A stretch of 10,745 nucleotides of DNA from an uncultured Prevotella sp. (GCA_900762125.1 CAAFFL010000263.1:1-10745), one strand, 5' to 3'; positions 1 through 7,122 are shown, counted from the first letter of the stretch. The notes: generated by a model from the sequence alone, not told the origin. Made by a program: numbers and translations.

Positions 1-1974
1 AACGGTAAGCTCATCATTGACGCCATCGACAAGAATGGCCGCACCGTCGCAGCCTCCATCACCTCGGGCTTTGAGGGCGCCAACAAGGTCCTCGGCACCG
101 TCGGCGACAAGCTCGTCGTGAGCATCGACAAGAACACCGCTGCCATCGTCACCCTCGACCAGAACACCCAGAAGTCGTTTGCCGACCTCATGGCAACCGT
201 ACAGACGGAGAACGCGAAGGTCATCCTCGCTATCGGCGATGTCGCCGGACAGACAAAGGCTGTGGCCCTGGCTGTGGACAAGAACAGTAACGTCATCAAG
301 GCCGCCATCGCCGACGCTGCCGAGCTGCTCAACAACACCATCATCGCACAGAACACCATCATCAGCCAGAAGGCCGACAAGCTCGCTACGGAGATCGTTA
401 ACCTGAGTAACTCCAATGCCAACGCCATCGGCAGCCTGAAGGACCAGATGAAGTCGAGCCTCGCCAGCGTGGAGAACACCACAAAGAACAGCATCGCCGA
501 CCTCACCACGAAGACCGAGGCACAGCTAAAGGATCTCGGCACGAAGCTCGCTGCCAACACCGACACGCTGTCGACGAATCTCAACAAGATCAACGCGACC
601 ATCACGCTGGGTGCTGCCGACATCACGCAGCAGATCGACGCCTCGTCGAAGACCATCGTCTCGGCCATCAACACTAAGAGTGACACCATCGCCGCCGCCA
701 TCGACCGCAACACTACTGCTACTACCAACACCGGCACTGGGATCAAGACTGCCATCACCACACTCGACACGAACTCTGCAAATCGTCTGCAGGATGTCCT
801 GAAGGCACTGAGCAACTCGAGCGACAGCATCCAGAAGACACTCTTCACCCTGCTCGACGACAAGTCAGCCCTCATTACCTGCCTGAACACGCAGGGCGAA
901 GCTGTGGCTAAGGGAATCGTCGGTGTGCAGACGCGCCTCGACTCGCTGAACAACAACATCACCGACCTGCCTGAGCTGCTGAAGGGCCAGACCGACCTCG
1001 TCGTCGCTGCCATCAACAACCATGGCGACTCGGTCACCACCGCCATCGGTGCACTTGACGCGAACCTCCAGGCCACGCTCGACAGCCTGAAGAAGGCCAT
1101 CGAGGAGAGCGGCATCATCAAGGGCTCGGCATCCATCATCCGTGATGCTAGCGGCGACTTCGTCGGTGCCTACATCACTGCTGTCGGTGCTAACGGCACC
1201 GTGCAGAAGCAGCTCACCGTCACGTTGGCAGAGATCAGCAGTGCCGTTGCCGACGCGCTGTCCGACTACGACAACACGGCTGCCGACGGTATCTTCGCGG
1301 GTAATAACACCATTGCCAACCTCACGGATGACGATGTGGCGAAGCTGAACAGCCTGAAGGCGGAGGCCGTGAAGGCGGGCGGAAAGGTCGTCGCCACGGA
1401 AGGCAGTGACGGCAACGTCACGGTGACCGCCATGGACAAGAACGGCGCTACCATCGGCACCGCACTGAGCCTGCCGTCACAGACCGTTGCCGCTACGATC
1501 AAGAACCTCAAGGAGGTCAGCTCCAGCACTGCCACCTCTCTGGTCATCACGCATGTCAACGGCAGTGTTTCCAACGCCGACCTGACGAACATCGCCAAGA
1601 CGGTCACCACCAACGCGCAGATCATCAGCAACATCTATTCGAAGTCGGACGCCATCAACACCCTGCTGCGGAAGATCGCTAAGGCTAATGGCATAAGTGG
1701 GGTCATCGCTCCAGTGGAGGTGGCCAGCGGCATCGGCAAGAACAACAGCGGTGCTACTGACGGATATGTCGCACTGAGCATCAGCGCGAGCATCGACCAC
1801 TTCACCAGCTCAGAGATGAAGGAGATCGCCGCCGAACTGAAGGCACTCAGCGACACCTATATCTGGCTATCCAGTGCTGACAAGCTCTCGACCCTCTACA
1901 ACGAGCTCGACGCCATCAACACGAAGCTGAAAACCATCCTTGGCGGCGCAGCTCCCGCTAAGCGTCATCGCTAA
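1..1974 (+). CDS. Long repetitive coiled-coil-like protein, 5' partial, function unknown
   Basis: The frame is open from the first base, so the gene starts outside the window; the GTG at 118 is an internal codon. 657 residues are visible. Residues 1 to about 370 are low-complexity, rich in Ala, Ser, Thr, Asn and Asp with regularly spaced Ile/Leu/Val, as expected of a long helical coiled coil. A recurring D-K/R-N motif after a small hydrophobic pair occurs at residues 10, 43, 93, 235 and 479, which suggests degenerate internal repeats. From about 371 the character changes to beta-like stretches (374-400 and 460-495) mixed with helical parts. The end is basic (A-P-A-K-R-H-R), with no obvious sorting domain. 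Almost no Cys or Trp is present. I do not recognise the family. A surface fibre, adhesin stalk or phage-tail-like fibre are options, all inferred. The OmpA-family gene follows after 53 bases, so they may be co-transcribed. Confidence 0.8.
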   Translation, partial: NGKLIIDAIDKNGRTVAASITSGFEGANKVLGTVGDKLVVSIDKNTAAIVTLDQNTQKSFADLMATVQTENAKVILAIGDVAGQTKAVALAVDKNSNVIKAAIADAAELLNNTIIAQNTIISQKADKLATEIVNLSNSNANAIGSLKDQMKSSLASVENTTKNSIADLTTKTEAQLKDLGTKLAANTDTLSTNLNKINATITLGAADITQQIDASSKTIVSAINTKSDTIAAAIDRNTTATTNTGTGIKTAITTLDTNSANRLQDVLKALSNSSDSIQKTLFTLLDDKSALITCLNTQGEAVAKGIVGVQTRLDSLNNNITDLPELLKGQTDLVVAAINNHGDSVTTAIGALDANLQATLDSLKKAIEESGIIKGSASIIRDASGDFVGAYITAVGANGTVQKQLTVTLAEISSAVADALSDYDNTAADGIFAGNNTIANLTDDDVAKLNSLKAEAVKAGGKVVATEGSDGNVTVTAMDKNGATIGTALSLPSQTVAATIKNLKEVSSSTATSLVITHVNGSVSNADLTNIAKTVTTNAQIISNIYSKSDAINTLLRKIAKANGISGVIAPVEVASGIGKNNSGATDGYVALSISASIDHFTSSEMKEIAAELKALSDTYIWLSSADKLSTLYNELDAINTKLKTILGGAAPAKRHR

Positions 1975-2027
1975 GATGTCACAGTGAGCGAGTAGTAAAC
2001 ATTTGTATGTATTAACAACCGCAAGTT

Positions 2028-3188
2028 ATGAAGAAACTGCTTTCAATCATGATTGCCCTCACGGCCACGCTATCCATGGCGGCGCAGACGCCCGAACAGT
2101 GGGACTCCCTGCGCACCATGAAGTGGTCCATCTACGGGCAACAGGGCGTTTCCTTTGCCTCGGGCGGCGATCTGATCAGCAACATCGATCCCTCGCCCGG
2201 CACGCAAGTGAAACACATGTTCGGAGGCGGTGTGACGTTGACGTTCCGCCCATGGGTGCGCGCCAGCATCAACTACGCCTTCTCCAAATACTATCGTGAA
2301 CAGCGCTTTGGTGGCTCCGTCACCGACGTCAACGCCGACGACATCCTCCTATATCGTCAGATGCGGAAGATGTACCACGCCGTCGACCTCATGGCAGAGT
2401 TCAACATCATGGAGTTCTGGAAGAACCGCCAGAACAAGCGCTTCAACCTCTGGCTCGGCGTCGGCCGTGGCGGCATCTTCACCTATGGTCCCGACTATGT
2501 CCTGACGACCAGCAGCTCACGCAACCTCCAGGCAACGTCGGAGGCCATCAACTCCAACTTCATCGGCCACACCACGCGTGGCTCGCGCAACAGCTTCTAC
2601 ACCCCGGTGGCCCTCCACATGGAGTATGACGCGCTGCCGCAGCTCTCGCTGGGTCTGCGCGCACAGATCAACATGCTGGAGAACAGCGAGAAGTTTGACC
2701 TGCCGTTCGCCACGGAGCTCATCGGCGCCACCGTGCGCTACAACTTCGTCAAGACACCGTATAAGGAGCCCGTCGTCCGCATCGTCGAACGTGTGGACAC
2801 CGTCACGGTGACCGTCGAGGATGGCGAGACCATCCAGCGATTGAACGACAAGATCAACGCGCTACGCAAGCTCATCGTCGGCAAGAGAACGGTCTACTTT
2901 GACAACGACTCCTTCACCCTCACGGACAAGGCCGTGACGACACTGGACGATGTGGCGAACCTCGTGGAGCAGTTCCCCGACCTGAAGTTCTGGATCACGG
3001 GCTCCACCGATGCCTACGCCAACGCGGACTACAACCTCCGGCTCTCGGAGAGCCGCGCAAAGACCGTGCAGCGGGCACTGATCTCCCGTGGCATACCGGC
3101 TTCGAGCATCGTCGACACCCGTTGGGTGGGCAAGGAAGGTCAGAACTATGACCCCTCCTGCCGCCGCGTGATCATCGACATCCAATAA
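2028..3188 (+). CDS. OmpA-family outer membrane protein with C-terminal peptidoglycan-binding domain
   Basis: 386 residues. The start ATG is followed by a classic signal peptide (M-K-K, hydrophobic core, M-A-A, probable cleavage near residue 19 before Q-T). Residues about 25-245 alternate polar and aromatic/hydrophobic positions as in a small outer-membrane beta barrel. A short linker with a helical stretch (about 264-284) precedes the OmpA-like domain, which begins at V-Y-F-D-N-D (289-294). The signature T-D, then Y-N-x-x-L-S-x-x-R-A, is intact. D328 and R343 are 15 residues apart, as are the diaminopimelate-contacting Asp and Arg of E. coli OmpA (established for the family). The protein should link the outer membrane to the cell wall. 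It may form a unit with the fibre-like gene upstream (53-base gap, no convincing promoter between them). A strong hairpin lies 60 bases downstream. The exact barrel subfamily is not certain. Confidence 0.92.
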   Translation: MKKLLSIMIALTATLSMAAQTPEQWDSLRTMKWSIYGQQGVSFASGGDLISNIDPSPGTQVKHMFGGGVTLTFRPWVRASINYAFSKYYREQRFGGSVTDVNADDILLYRQMRKMYHAVDLMAEFNIMEFWKNRQNKRFNLWLGVGRGGIFTYGPDYVLTTSSSRNLQATSEAINSNFIGHTTRGSRNSFYTPVALHMEYDALPQLSLGLRAQINMLENSEKFDLPFATELIGATVRYNFVKTPYKEPVVRIVERVDTVTVTVEDGETIQRLNDKINALRKLIVGKRTVYFDNDSFTLTDKAVTTLDDVANLVEQFPDLKFWITGSTDAYANADYNLRLSESRAKTVQRALISRGIPASSIVDTRWVGKEGQNYDPSCRRVIIDIQ

Positions 3189-3198
3189 GACAATCACT

Positions 3199-3245
3199 GA
3201 GTAATGGATTATAACAAAAACGGAGTAATGGAATAAAACAAAAAC
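3199..3245. repeat. Tandem 24-base repeat, two copies
   Basis: Two 23-base units (3199-3221 and 3223-3245), both starting GAGTAATGGA and ending AACAAAAAC, differ at 2 of 23 positions and have a period of 24 bases. They lie just after the OmpA stop codon. They could be a simple local duplication. No function is evident. Confidence 0.75.
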
Positions 3246-3249
3246 CAGT

Positions 3250-3291
3250 CTCAACTTCAATTGGTAACACTTGAAGTTGAGAAAGGTTTTT
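3250..3291 (+). terminator. Probable intrinsic terminator of the OmpA-family gene
   Basis: A perfect 11-bp inverted repeat, CTCAACTTCAA (3250-3260) and TTGAAGTTGAG (3271-3281), encloses a 10-base loop. AAAGG and then five T residues (3287-3291) follow. The T run is slightly displaced from the stem, so efficiency is uncertain, but position and symmetry fit the end of the upstream unit. Confidence 0.75.
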
Positions 3292-3424
3292 GTATGTCAC
3301 TTCAAACGAACCAGCAATCGTGATGTATATCGTCTGCGCAACGGATAAGAACTTTGCTACTGCGAATATATAACGATTTCACACACCAGATATAACCGTT
3401 TCTCCATTATTATCCTGGTGGAAG
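3292..3424. other. AT-rich intergenic stretch with no gene seen
   Basis: I see no coding signal on either strand. The only structure is a pair of 13-base direct repeats (ATATAAC, two variable bases, TTTC) at 3368-3380 and 3390-3402, spaced 22 bases, about two helical turns. They could be chance or a protein-binding pair. Confidence 0.4.
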
Positions 3425-3461
3425 GGGTGGCATGCCAGCGGGCATCGCCACCCTTTTTTTT
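3425..3461 (+). terminator. Strong intrinsic terminator hairpin
   Basis: GGGTGGC (3425-3431) pairs with GCCACCC (3447-3453). The stem continues as ATGCC (3432-3436) with GGCAT (3441-3445), apart from one bulged C at 3446, around a 4-base loop. Eight T residues follow at 3454-3461. This is textbook terminator architecture. No gene ends directly before it, so it either backs up the OmpA terminator or is left over from a lost gene. Confidence 0.85.
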
Positions 3462-3487
3462 CTGTTTTCCCCCTGTTTTCTGAGATG

Positions 3488-3516
3488 AGCCCCCGTAGCC
3501 GGGATAGCGGGGCTAT
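3488..3516. repeat. GC-rich partial palindrome beside the SusD relic
   Basis: AGCCCC (3488-3493) pairs with GGGGCT (3509-3514). An alternative hairpin is ATAGC-GGG-GCTAT (3504-3516). The block is much richer in G and C than the AT-rich sequence to its left and ends about 20 bases before the SusD-like homology begins. It resembles a dispersed intergenic palindromic repeat, but only genome-wide comparison could show that. Confidence 0.4.
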
Positions 3517-3536
3517 GTAGGGTTGGAACATTTTGC

Positions 3537-3670
3537 CTGACGACGGCACCATCACCTATACCCGCCACAAGGTCAGCCGTCAGTGGGAGGACAAGATGTA
3601 TCTCTTCCCCATCCCCGCCACCGAGCTGCTGAAGGCGAAGAACCTCACGCAGAACCCCGGATGGGAGTAA
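3537..3670 (+). pseudogene. Orphan 3' end of a SusD/RagB-like gene (copy 1)
   Basis: The last 44 codons of a SusD-like nutrient-binding outer-membrane lipoprotein, ending in TAA at 3668-3670. The visible C-terminal signature is K-M-Y-L-F-P-I-P followed by L-T-Q-N-P-G-W-E and stop, which is typical of the SusD family C-terminus. A full SusD protein is about 500-600 residues; here the frame is blocked by TAG at 3518 and has no start codon or signal peptide. No SusC partner is present. Bases 3537-3661 match 10621-10745 with four mismatches (3550, 3559, 3565, 3622), each a silent third-position change. That pattern means the two copies diverged while both were under selection as protein. The fragment keeps its own downstream terminator, so a whole 3' end including terminator has been left or moved here. 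Confidence 0.85.
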
Positions 3671-3687
3671 GCTGCAGTTCACTAATC

Positions 3688-3722
3688 ACATCTGCTACCG
3701 CTCAGGTAGCAGATGTTTTTTT
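3688..3722 (+). terminator. Intrinsic terminator belonging to the SusD-like 3' end
   Basis: A perfect 12-bp inverted repeat, ACATCTGCTACC (3688-3699) and GGTAGCAGATGT (3705-3716), encloses a 5-base loop, with seven T residues at 3716-3722. It starts 17 bases after the SusD-like stop codon, the normal distance for that gene's own terminator. Confidence 0.9.
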
Positions 3723-3796
3723 ATCACGCGGTGGCCATTGGCGTCCGTGGTGACGATGTCTCTGCCGTCATCACTCCAGATGTCGGCGATGTGTAA
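3695..3796. other. Short GC-rich possible coding relic, strand undecided
   Basis: About 70 GC-rich bases (3725-3795) stand between AT-rich sequence on both sides. On the minus strand the frame reads H-I-A-D-I-W-S-D-D-G-R-D-I-V, then T-T-D-A-N-G-H-R-V, and continues to a TAG at 3695-3697. On the plus strand an open frame runs from the ATG at 3713 to the TAA at 3794-3796. The minus reading looks more protein-like and would be a C-terminal scrap without a start. I cannot assign a family or prove either reading. Confidence 0.3.
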
Positions 3797-3814
3797 AAAA
3801 TAAAATGGGGAATG

Positions 3815-3846
3815 TTTGCAAATAACAAAAAAAACATCTAACTTTG
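3815..3846 (+). promoter_or_regulatory. Bacteroidetes-type promoter for the membrane sensor gene
   Basis: The -33 box TTTG (3815-3818) and the -7 box TAACTTTG (3839-3846) are 20 bases apart, matching the TTTG / TAnnTTTG consensus of Bacteroidetes housekeeping promoters. Transcription would start about 3850-3855, only about 7-12 bases before the ATG at 3862. The transcript would therefore have almost no leader. Confidence 0.85.
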
Positions 3847-3861
3847 GTGTTGAAACTCAAT

Positions 3862-6800
3862 ATGCAAACATCACAAATACATCACCATAAGTTAGCGCGG
3901 TTCGCTATTCTCCTGCTAATGACGCTGTTCCTTGCAGGTTGTGGCAAGGAGCCGCAACGTGTCACACTGCCCGCACAACTCTACACTTACGACTACCCCC
4001 TCACCACCATCGCCGCCGACCGTTATGGCTACTGGACTGGTGGCGAGGATGGAGAGCTATGCCTCGTCGAGGGCAACCACCGACAGTTCTACCAGACCAG
4101 CCTCGACCGCATCTACGACATTCTGCGCGACCACCGCGACTCCACGTTGCTATGGATTGCCTCCCGCAACGCCGGCCTGCAGCAGTGGCGCCTCGACGGC
4201 ACCACGCTGACCTGCCAGGCACGCTACCCCGTTAGCGGCAAGGGACTGACTTACTCCGTCTACGACATCTGTCTGGCCGGCGACAGCCTCTATCTCGCTA
4301 CCTCGCAAGGCCTCTTCGCACTCCACGAGCAGGCGCAGCAGGGCGACAGCCTCACTTGTCTCTATCCCACGCCACACGACGCAGCCACGCCTTATCCAGT
4401 CACGAAGCTCTGCGTCTACAGAGGTCAGCAGATCCTCGGAGCCACCGCCAACGGTCTGCTGTGTCACGTCATCGGTGCCACGGCCGGCATGGACACCACG
4501 ACGACAGGCAAGAGTGGCACGACGGCGCTGCAGCCCACGGCAGCTCCCGTGCAGGACATCAGCGTCGACGGCACTACGGTCAGCTTCCTTGCCGGCGACG
4601 AGCTTCACGTGCTGTACGGCGACAGGACGGCACGCCGATACCATCGACAGCGGATGGCGGCCATCGCATTCTATCGCAGCAACGGCCTGAACTATTTCAT
4701 CACTGGCAGCGACCTCATCATCGAGAACCAGCAAGGGCAACGCATCAAGGCGGCTCTGCCGGGAAAGGTCATGCCCAACGCCCACAACACCTACCTCGCC
4801 GACGACGGTAATGGCTTCTCCATCATCGCAGTGGGCAACATCGAGATGAAGGTGCCCCAACACATCGGCATGGGCGAAGACAACAGCATGCAAGCGGCGT
4901 GCACCAATGGGCGTGACCTGTTCATGGTGACACGCCAGGGCGGCATCTTCCGCCTCAGCGACGGCAGCATGAAGGCGCAGGAGCTCGCCTATCTCTCCAC
5001 CGAGGACCTGCCCGTGGCCATCGACGCCCTCGACGACGAACTCTACTTCGTCACCGCCGACAACCGACTGTGCCGTCTGCAGCTCCGCGACAGCTATCTG
5101 CTCAACGACCTGCTGAGCCGCCCGGAGACGCTGATGCGCCTCCACACACACGCCACAGCCCTCGCCACAGACAAACGGAACAGACGCCTCCACGTCGGCA
5201 TACAGGACGAGATGCTCAGCATCGACGCACAGAGCGGACATGTCGACACACTGCACGCCATGCATGGGAAGTACATCACACAGTTTCTGCCGGCCGCCGA
5301 TGGTGACGGCCTCTACATCACCACACTCAACCACGGCGTGTTCTACCTCTCACAGAACCGCTTGGAGCCCATGGCCAGCACGGCGGGCATCGAGTTCCTC
5401 AACAACATCGCCGTCAGCAAGGGATACGACCAACGGGTGTACCTCCTGACAAACCATGCCCTGCACCGCTGGCGTGGGCCGCGTCTGGACGTCGACGGCT
5501 GCCACGGCCTCTACGCCATGGACAGCGGTACGCTCTACACCCTGCCCAACAACGGGCTTCTCCGCATCCGCGACGGCGGCAAGGCGATGAACACCCGTCG
5601 CTACTATGCCGACATCCATTTCTCCGCCGCGGCCAGTCAGCTCGTGGGCAGCCGCCTCTTCCTGGGTTCTGCGCTCGGCGAGGCCATCATCACACCGGGC
5701 AAGGAGCAGCAGCTGCTATGGGTCACCTTCACCCACCACGTGATGAGTCTGCGCCGCCTGATGATGATCCTCATGGTGCTCGTACTGCTCCTCGGCGGCC
5801 TTGGGGCACTGGCCAACTACAACCGTCATAGCCTCGGCCGACTGGTGAAGAAGTATGTCAGCGACCTCCGGCAGCGCATGCGCATCCTCAACGCCACCAC
5901 CGCCTACCTGCGGCCTGAGGATGCCGCTGCCGTGGCACAGCTCAACCACGACATCGACCATGCGGAGGCGGACCGAGGAAAGAAGCGCCACGTCACACAG
6001 CGCGCGGCGGCGATCTCCGAGCGCATCATGCGCCTCAACCGCGACGTAGTGCTGCAGTTTGTCGCCACGCTGAGTCAGCAGGGTGAGGACATCCTGCAGC
6101 TCGACTGCAAGGAGAGCCGCCAGCTCTACCGCGAGACACGCAAGATCCGCATCGCCGGCACCGTGGAGGAGATCGCCACACAGCTGCAGACCAACGAGCA
6201 GTGGCTGCGCGACATGCGGCAGATTGCCGCCGACCTCAAGGCCCTCGAGCAGCGCATGCAAGGCATGGCCATCGTCAAGGGCGTCAGCGACGGCCTCGCC
6301 ACGCTGATGGACCACTGGCAGGACCGCTACCACACGCTGTCGCTCAGCGAGTTGCAAGGGATGTATGGCGACGTGGAGACCGCGCTGCGCCATCTGGACA
6401 GCACGGAGGTGACGACGCTCCTCGAGGAGCACATCGACAAGACAGCCGACTTCCTCGCCCACCAGCACACCTATGCCCACGCCGCACAGGCACTCAACGC
6501 ACGCCTCATGCAGGTGAAAGAGCAGCTCGCCGTCGCCGACCGTCTGCTCGTGCTGCGCGAGCTTGGCGTCATCGACCAGCATGTCCGGCAGATCAACACG
6601 CTCCACCGCCTGAGGAAGGTCATCGCTGAGGCCGACGAGGAGCAGACCCTCGACCGCGCCATACGCGACCAAGTGGCACGCCTCATCGACACGTTCTTCG
6701 ACCTGATGATGAAGACCGACGCTGCCGTCCTCACGGACATGCTCCACTACAGCAACACCGCCAACCAGCAGGTGAAGGTGCTCATCATCCTCCTCGCCTC

Positions 6801-6975
6801 GCCAAAGGTGCGCCGCACACTGCTGCCGGAGCTCCTCGGCGTCGTCGGCAACCTCAACCCGGTCATCAGTCGCCTCTACCATCAGAAGATCGGCGAGAAC
6901 CACGACGCGCTCGACGCCTACTGCCACCTCCATCCCTCGAGCATGGCCTACTTCATCCTGCAATTAGTGAAGTAG
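3862..6975 (+). CDS. Membrane-anchored sensor: lipobox, propeller-like repeats, one TM helix, novel helical output domain
   Basis: 1037 residues from the ATG at 3862. A longer frame could start at the TTG at 3844, but that codon lies in the -7 promoter box. A signal peptide ends in the lipobox L-A-G-C (Cys27). Residues about 40-615 carry repeated Reg_prop-like beta-propeller motifs (short beta strand, then G-L/G-V/G-I-F and an aromatic or hydrophobic), for example near 96-107, 143-153, 354-365, 394-405, 484-495, 525-533 and 598-608. This resembles the periplasmic part of Bacteroidetes hybrid two-component sensors. One membrane helix (about 633-651) is followed by basic residues, placing the rest in the cytoplasm. 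Residues 655-1037 are strongly helical, probably coiled-coil to about 950, then a compact end (about 968-1037) containing G-N-L-N-P-V-I-S-R-L. I find no H-box, GHKL ATP-binding boxes, receiver or AraC helices. Ligand and output are unknown. Substrate sensing for the downstream phosphatases is inferred from adjacency only. Confidence 0.88.
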   Translation: MQTSQIHHHKLARFAILLLMTLFLAGCGKEPQRVTLPAQLYTYDYPLTTIAADRYGYWTGGEDGELCLVEGNHRQFYQTSLDRIYDILRDHRDSTLLWIASRNAGLQQWRLDGTTLTCQARYPVSGKGLTYSVYDICLAGDSLYLATSQGLFALHEQAQQGDSLTCLYPTPHDAATPYPVTKLCVYRGQQILGATANGLLCHVIGATAGMDTTTTGKSGTTALQPTAAPVQDISVDGTTVSFLAGDELHVLYGDRTARRYHRQRMAAIAFYRSNGLNYFITGSDLIIENQQGQRIKAALPGKVMPNAHNTYLADDGNGFSIIAVGNIEMKVPQHIGMGEDNSMQAACTNGRDLFMVTRQGGIFRLSDGSMKAQELAYLSTEDLPVAIDALDDELYFVTADNRLCRLQLRDSYLLNDLLSRPETLMRLHTHATALATDKRNRRLHVGIQDEMLSIDAQSGHVDTLHAMHGKYITQFLPAADGDGLYITTLNHGVFYLSQNRLEPMASTAGIEFLNNIAVSKGYDQRVYLLTNHALHRWRGPRLDVDGCHGLYAMDSGTLYTLPNNGLLRIRDGGKAMNTRRYYADIHFSAAASQLVGSRLFLGSALGEAIITPGKEQQLLWVTFTHHVMSLRRLMMILMVLVLLLGGLGALANYNRHSLGRLVKKYVSDLRQRMRILNATTAYLRPEDAAAVAQLNHDIDHAEADRGKKRHVTQRAAAISERIMRLNRDVVLQFVATLSQQGEDILQLDCKESRQLYRETRKIRIAGTVEEIATQLQTNEQWLRDMRQIAADLKALEQRMQGMAIVKGVSDGLATLMDHWQDRYHTLSLSELQGMYGDVETALRHLDSTEVTTLLEEHIDKTADFLAHQHTYAHAAQALNARLMQVKEQLAVADRLLVLRELGVIDQHVRQINTLHRLRKVIAEADEEQTLDRAIRDQVARLIDTFFDLMMKTDAAVLTDMLHYSNTANQQVKVLIILLASPKVRRTLLPELLGVVGNLNPVISRLYHQKIGENHDALDAYCHLHPSSMAYFILQLVK

Positions 6976-7049
6976 GCGACTATAAATAATGATGTAGGCG
7001 CTTACAATTAACTAAACAGCTCTTCTCGCTCATTTTCAGCCGTTTGCAC

Positions 7050-7094
7050 AAAGTTGCAATTTGTTGTTTCGAAGGAATAACAGATTGCAACTTT
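7050..7094. promoter_or_regulatory. Dyad overlapping the phosphatase promoter (operator or weak terminator)
   Basis: The arms 7050-7063 (AAAGTTGCAATTTG) and 7081-7094 (CAGATTGCAACTTT) are inverted repeats matching at 13 of 14 positions, with a 17-base spacer. The right arm runs into the -33 region of the promoter at 7092-7122. Symmetry plus overlap suggests a regulator-binding site. A short T run at 7097-7101 also leaves open a weak AT-rich terminator for the sensor gene. The sequence cannot decide between these. Confidence 0.5.
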
Positions 7095-7122
7095 CATTTT
7101 TGCACCCGTTTGCCTACCTTTG
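7092..7122 (+). promoter_or_regulatory. Bacteroidetes-type promoter for the phosphatase/porin genes
   Basis: The -7 box TACCTTTG (7115-7122) matches TAnnTTTG exactly. The -33 box is TTTC (7092-7095), one base off TTTG, with 19 bases between. Expected transcription start is near 7128-7132, giving a leader of about 80 bases before the ATG at 7212. Confidence 0.75.

Noticed and set aside
118..120. GTG as the start of the first gene
   Set aside because: The same frame is open to base 1 with matching composition and another D-K-N repeat upstream, so the gene simply runs off the window.
1991..2010. Promoter directly before the OmpA-family gene
   Set aside because: A TTTG is present at 2002-2005, but the TA of the -7 box is misplaced and there is no -33 TTTG at the right distance.
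3199..3402. CRISPR array or attachment site from the short repeats in the gap
   Set aside because: Each repeat occurs only twice, in unrelated families, without uniform spacers, cas genes or an integrase in the window.
3844..3861. TTG start adding six residues to the sensor protein
   Set aside because: The codon is inside the -7 promoter box, upstream of the expected transcription start. The ATG at 3862 gives a normal lipoprotein signal.
4150..5334. Open minus-strand frame of 394 codons opposite the sensor gene
   Set aside because: It is a shadow of GC-biased codons in the sensor gene. Its product is Val/Glu/Ala/His/Asp-rich with no domain, and it would overlap a gene with clear domains, promoter and signal peptide.
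5716..6963. Open minus-strand frame of 415 codons opposite the sensor C-terminal half
   Set aside because: Same shadow effect. The composition is a mirror of the sense codon bias, with no motif or promoter.
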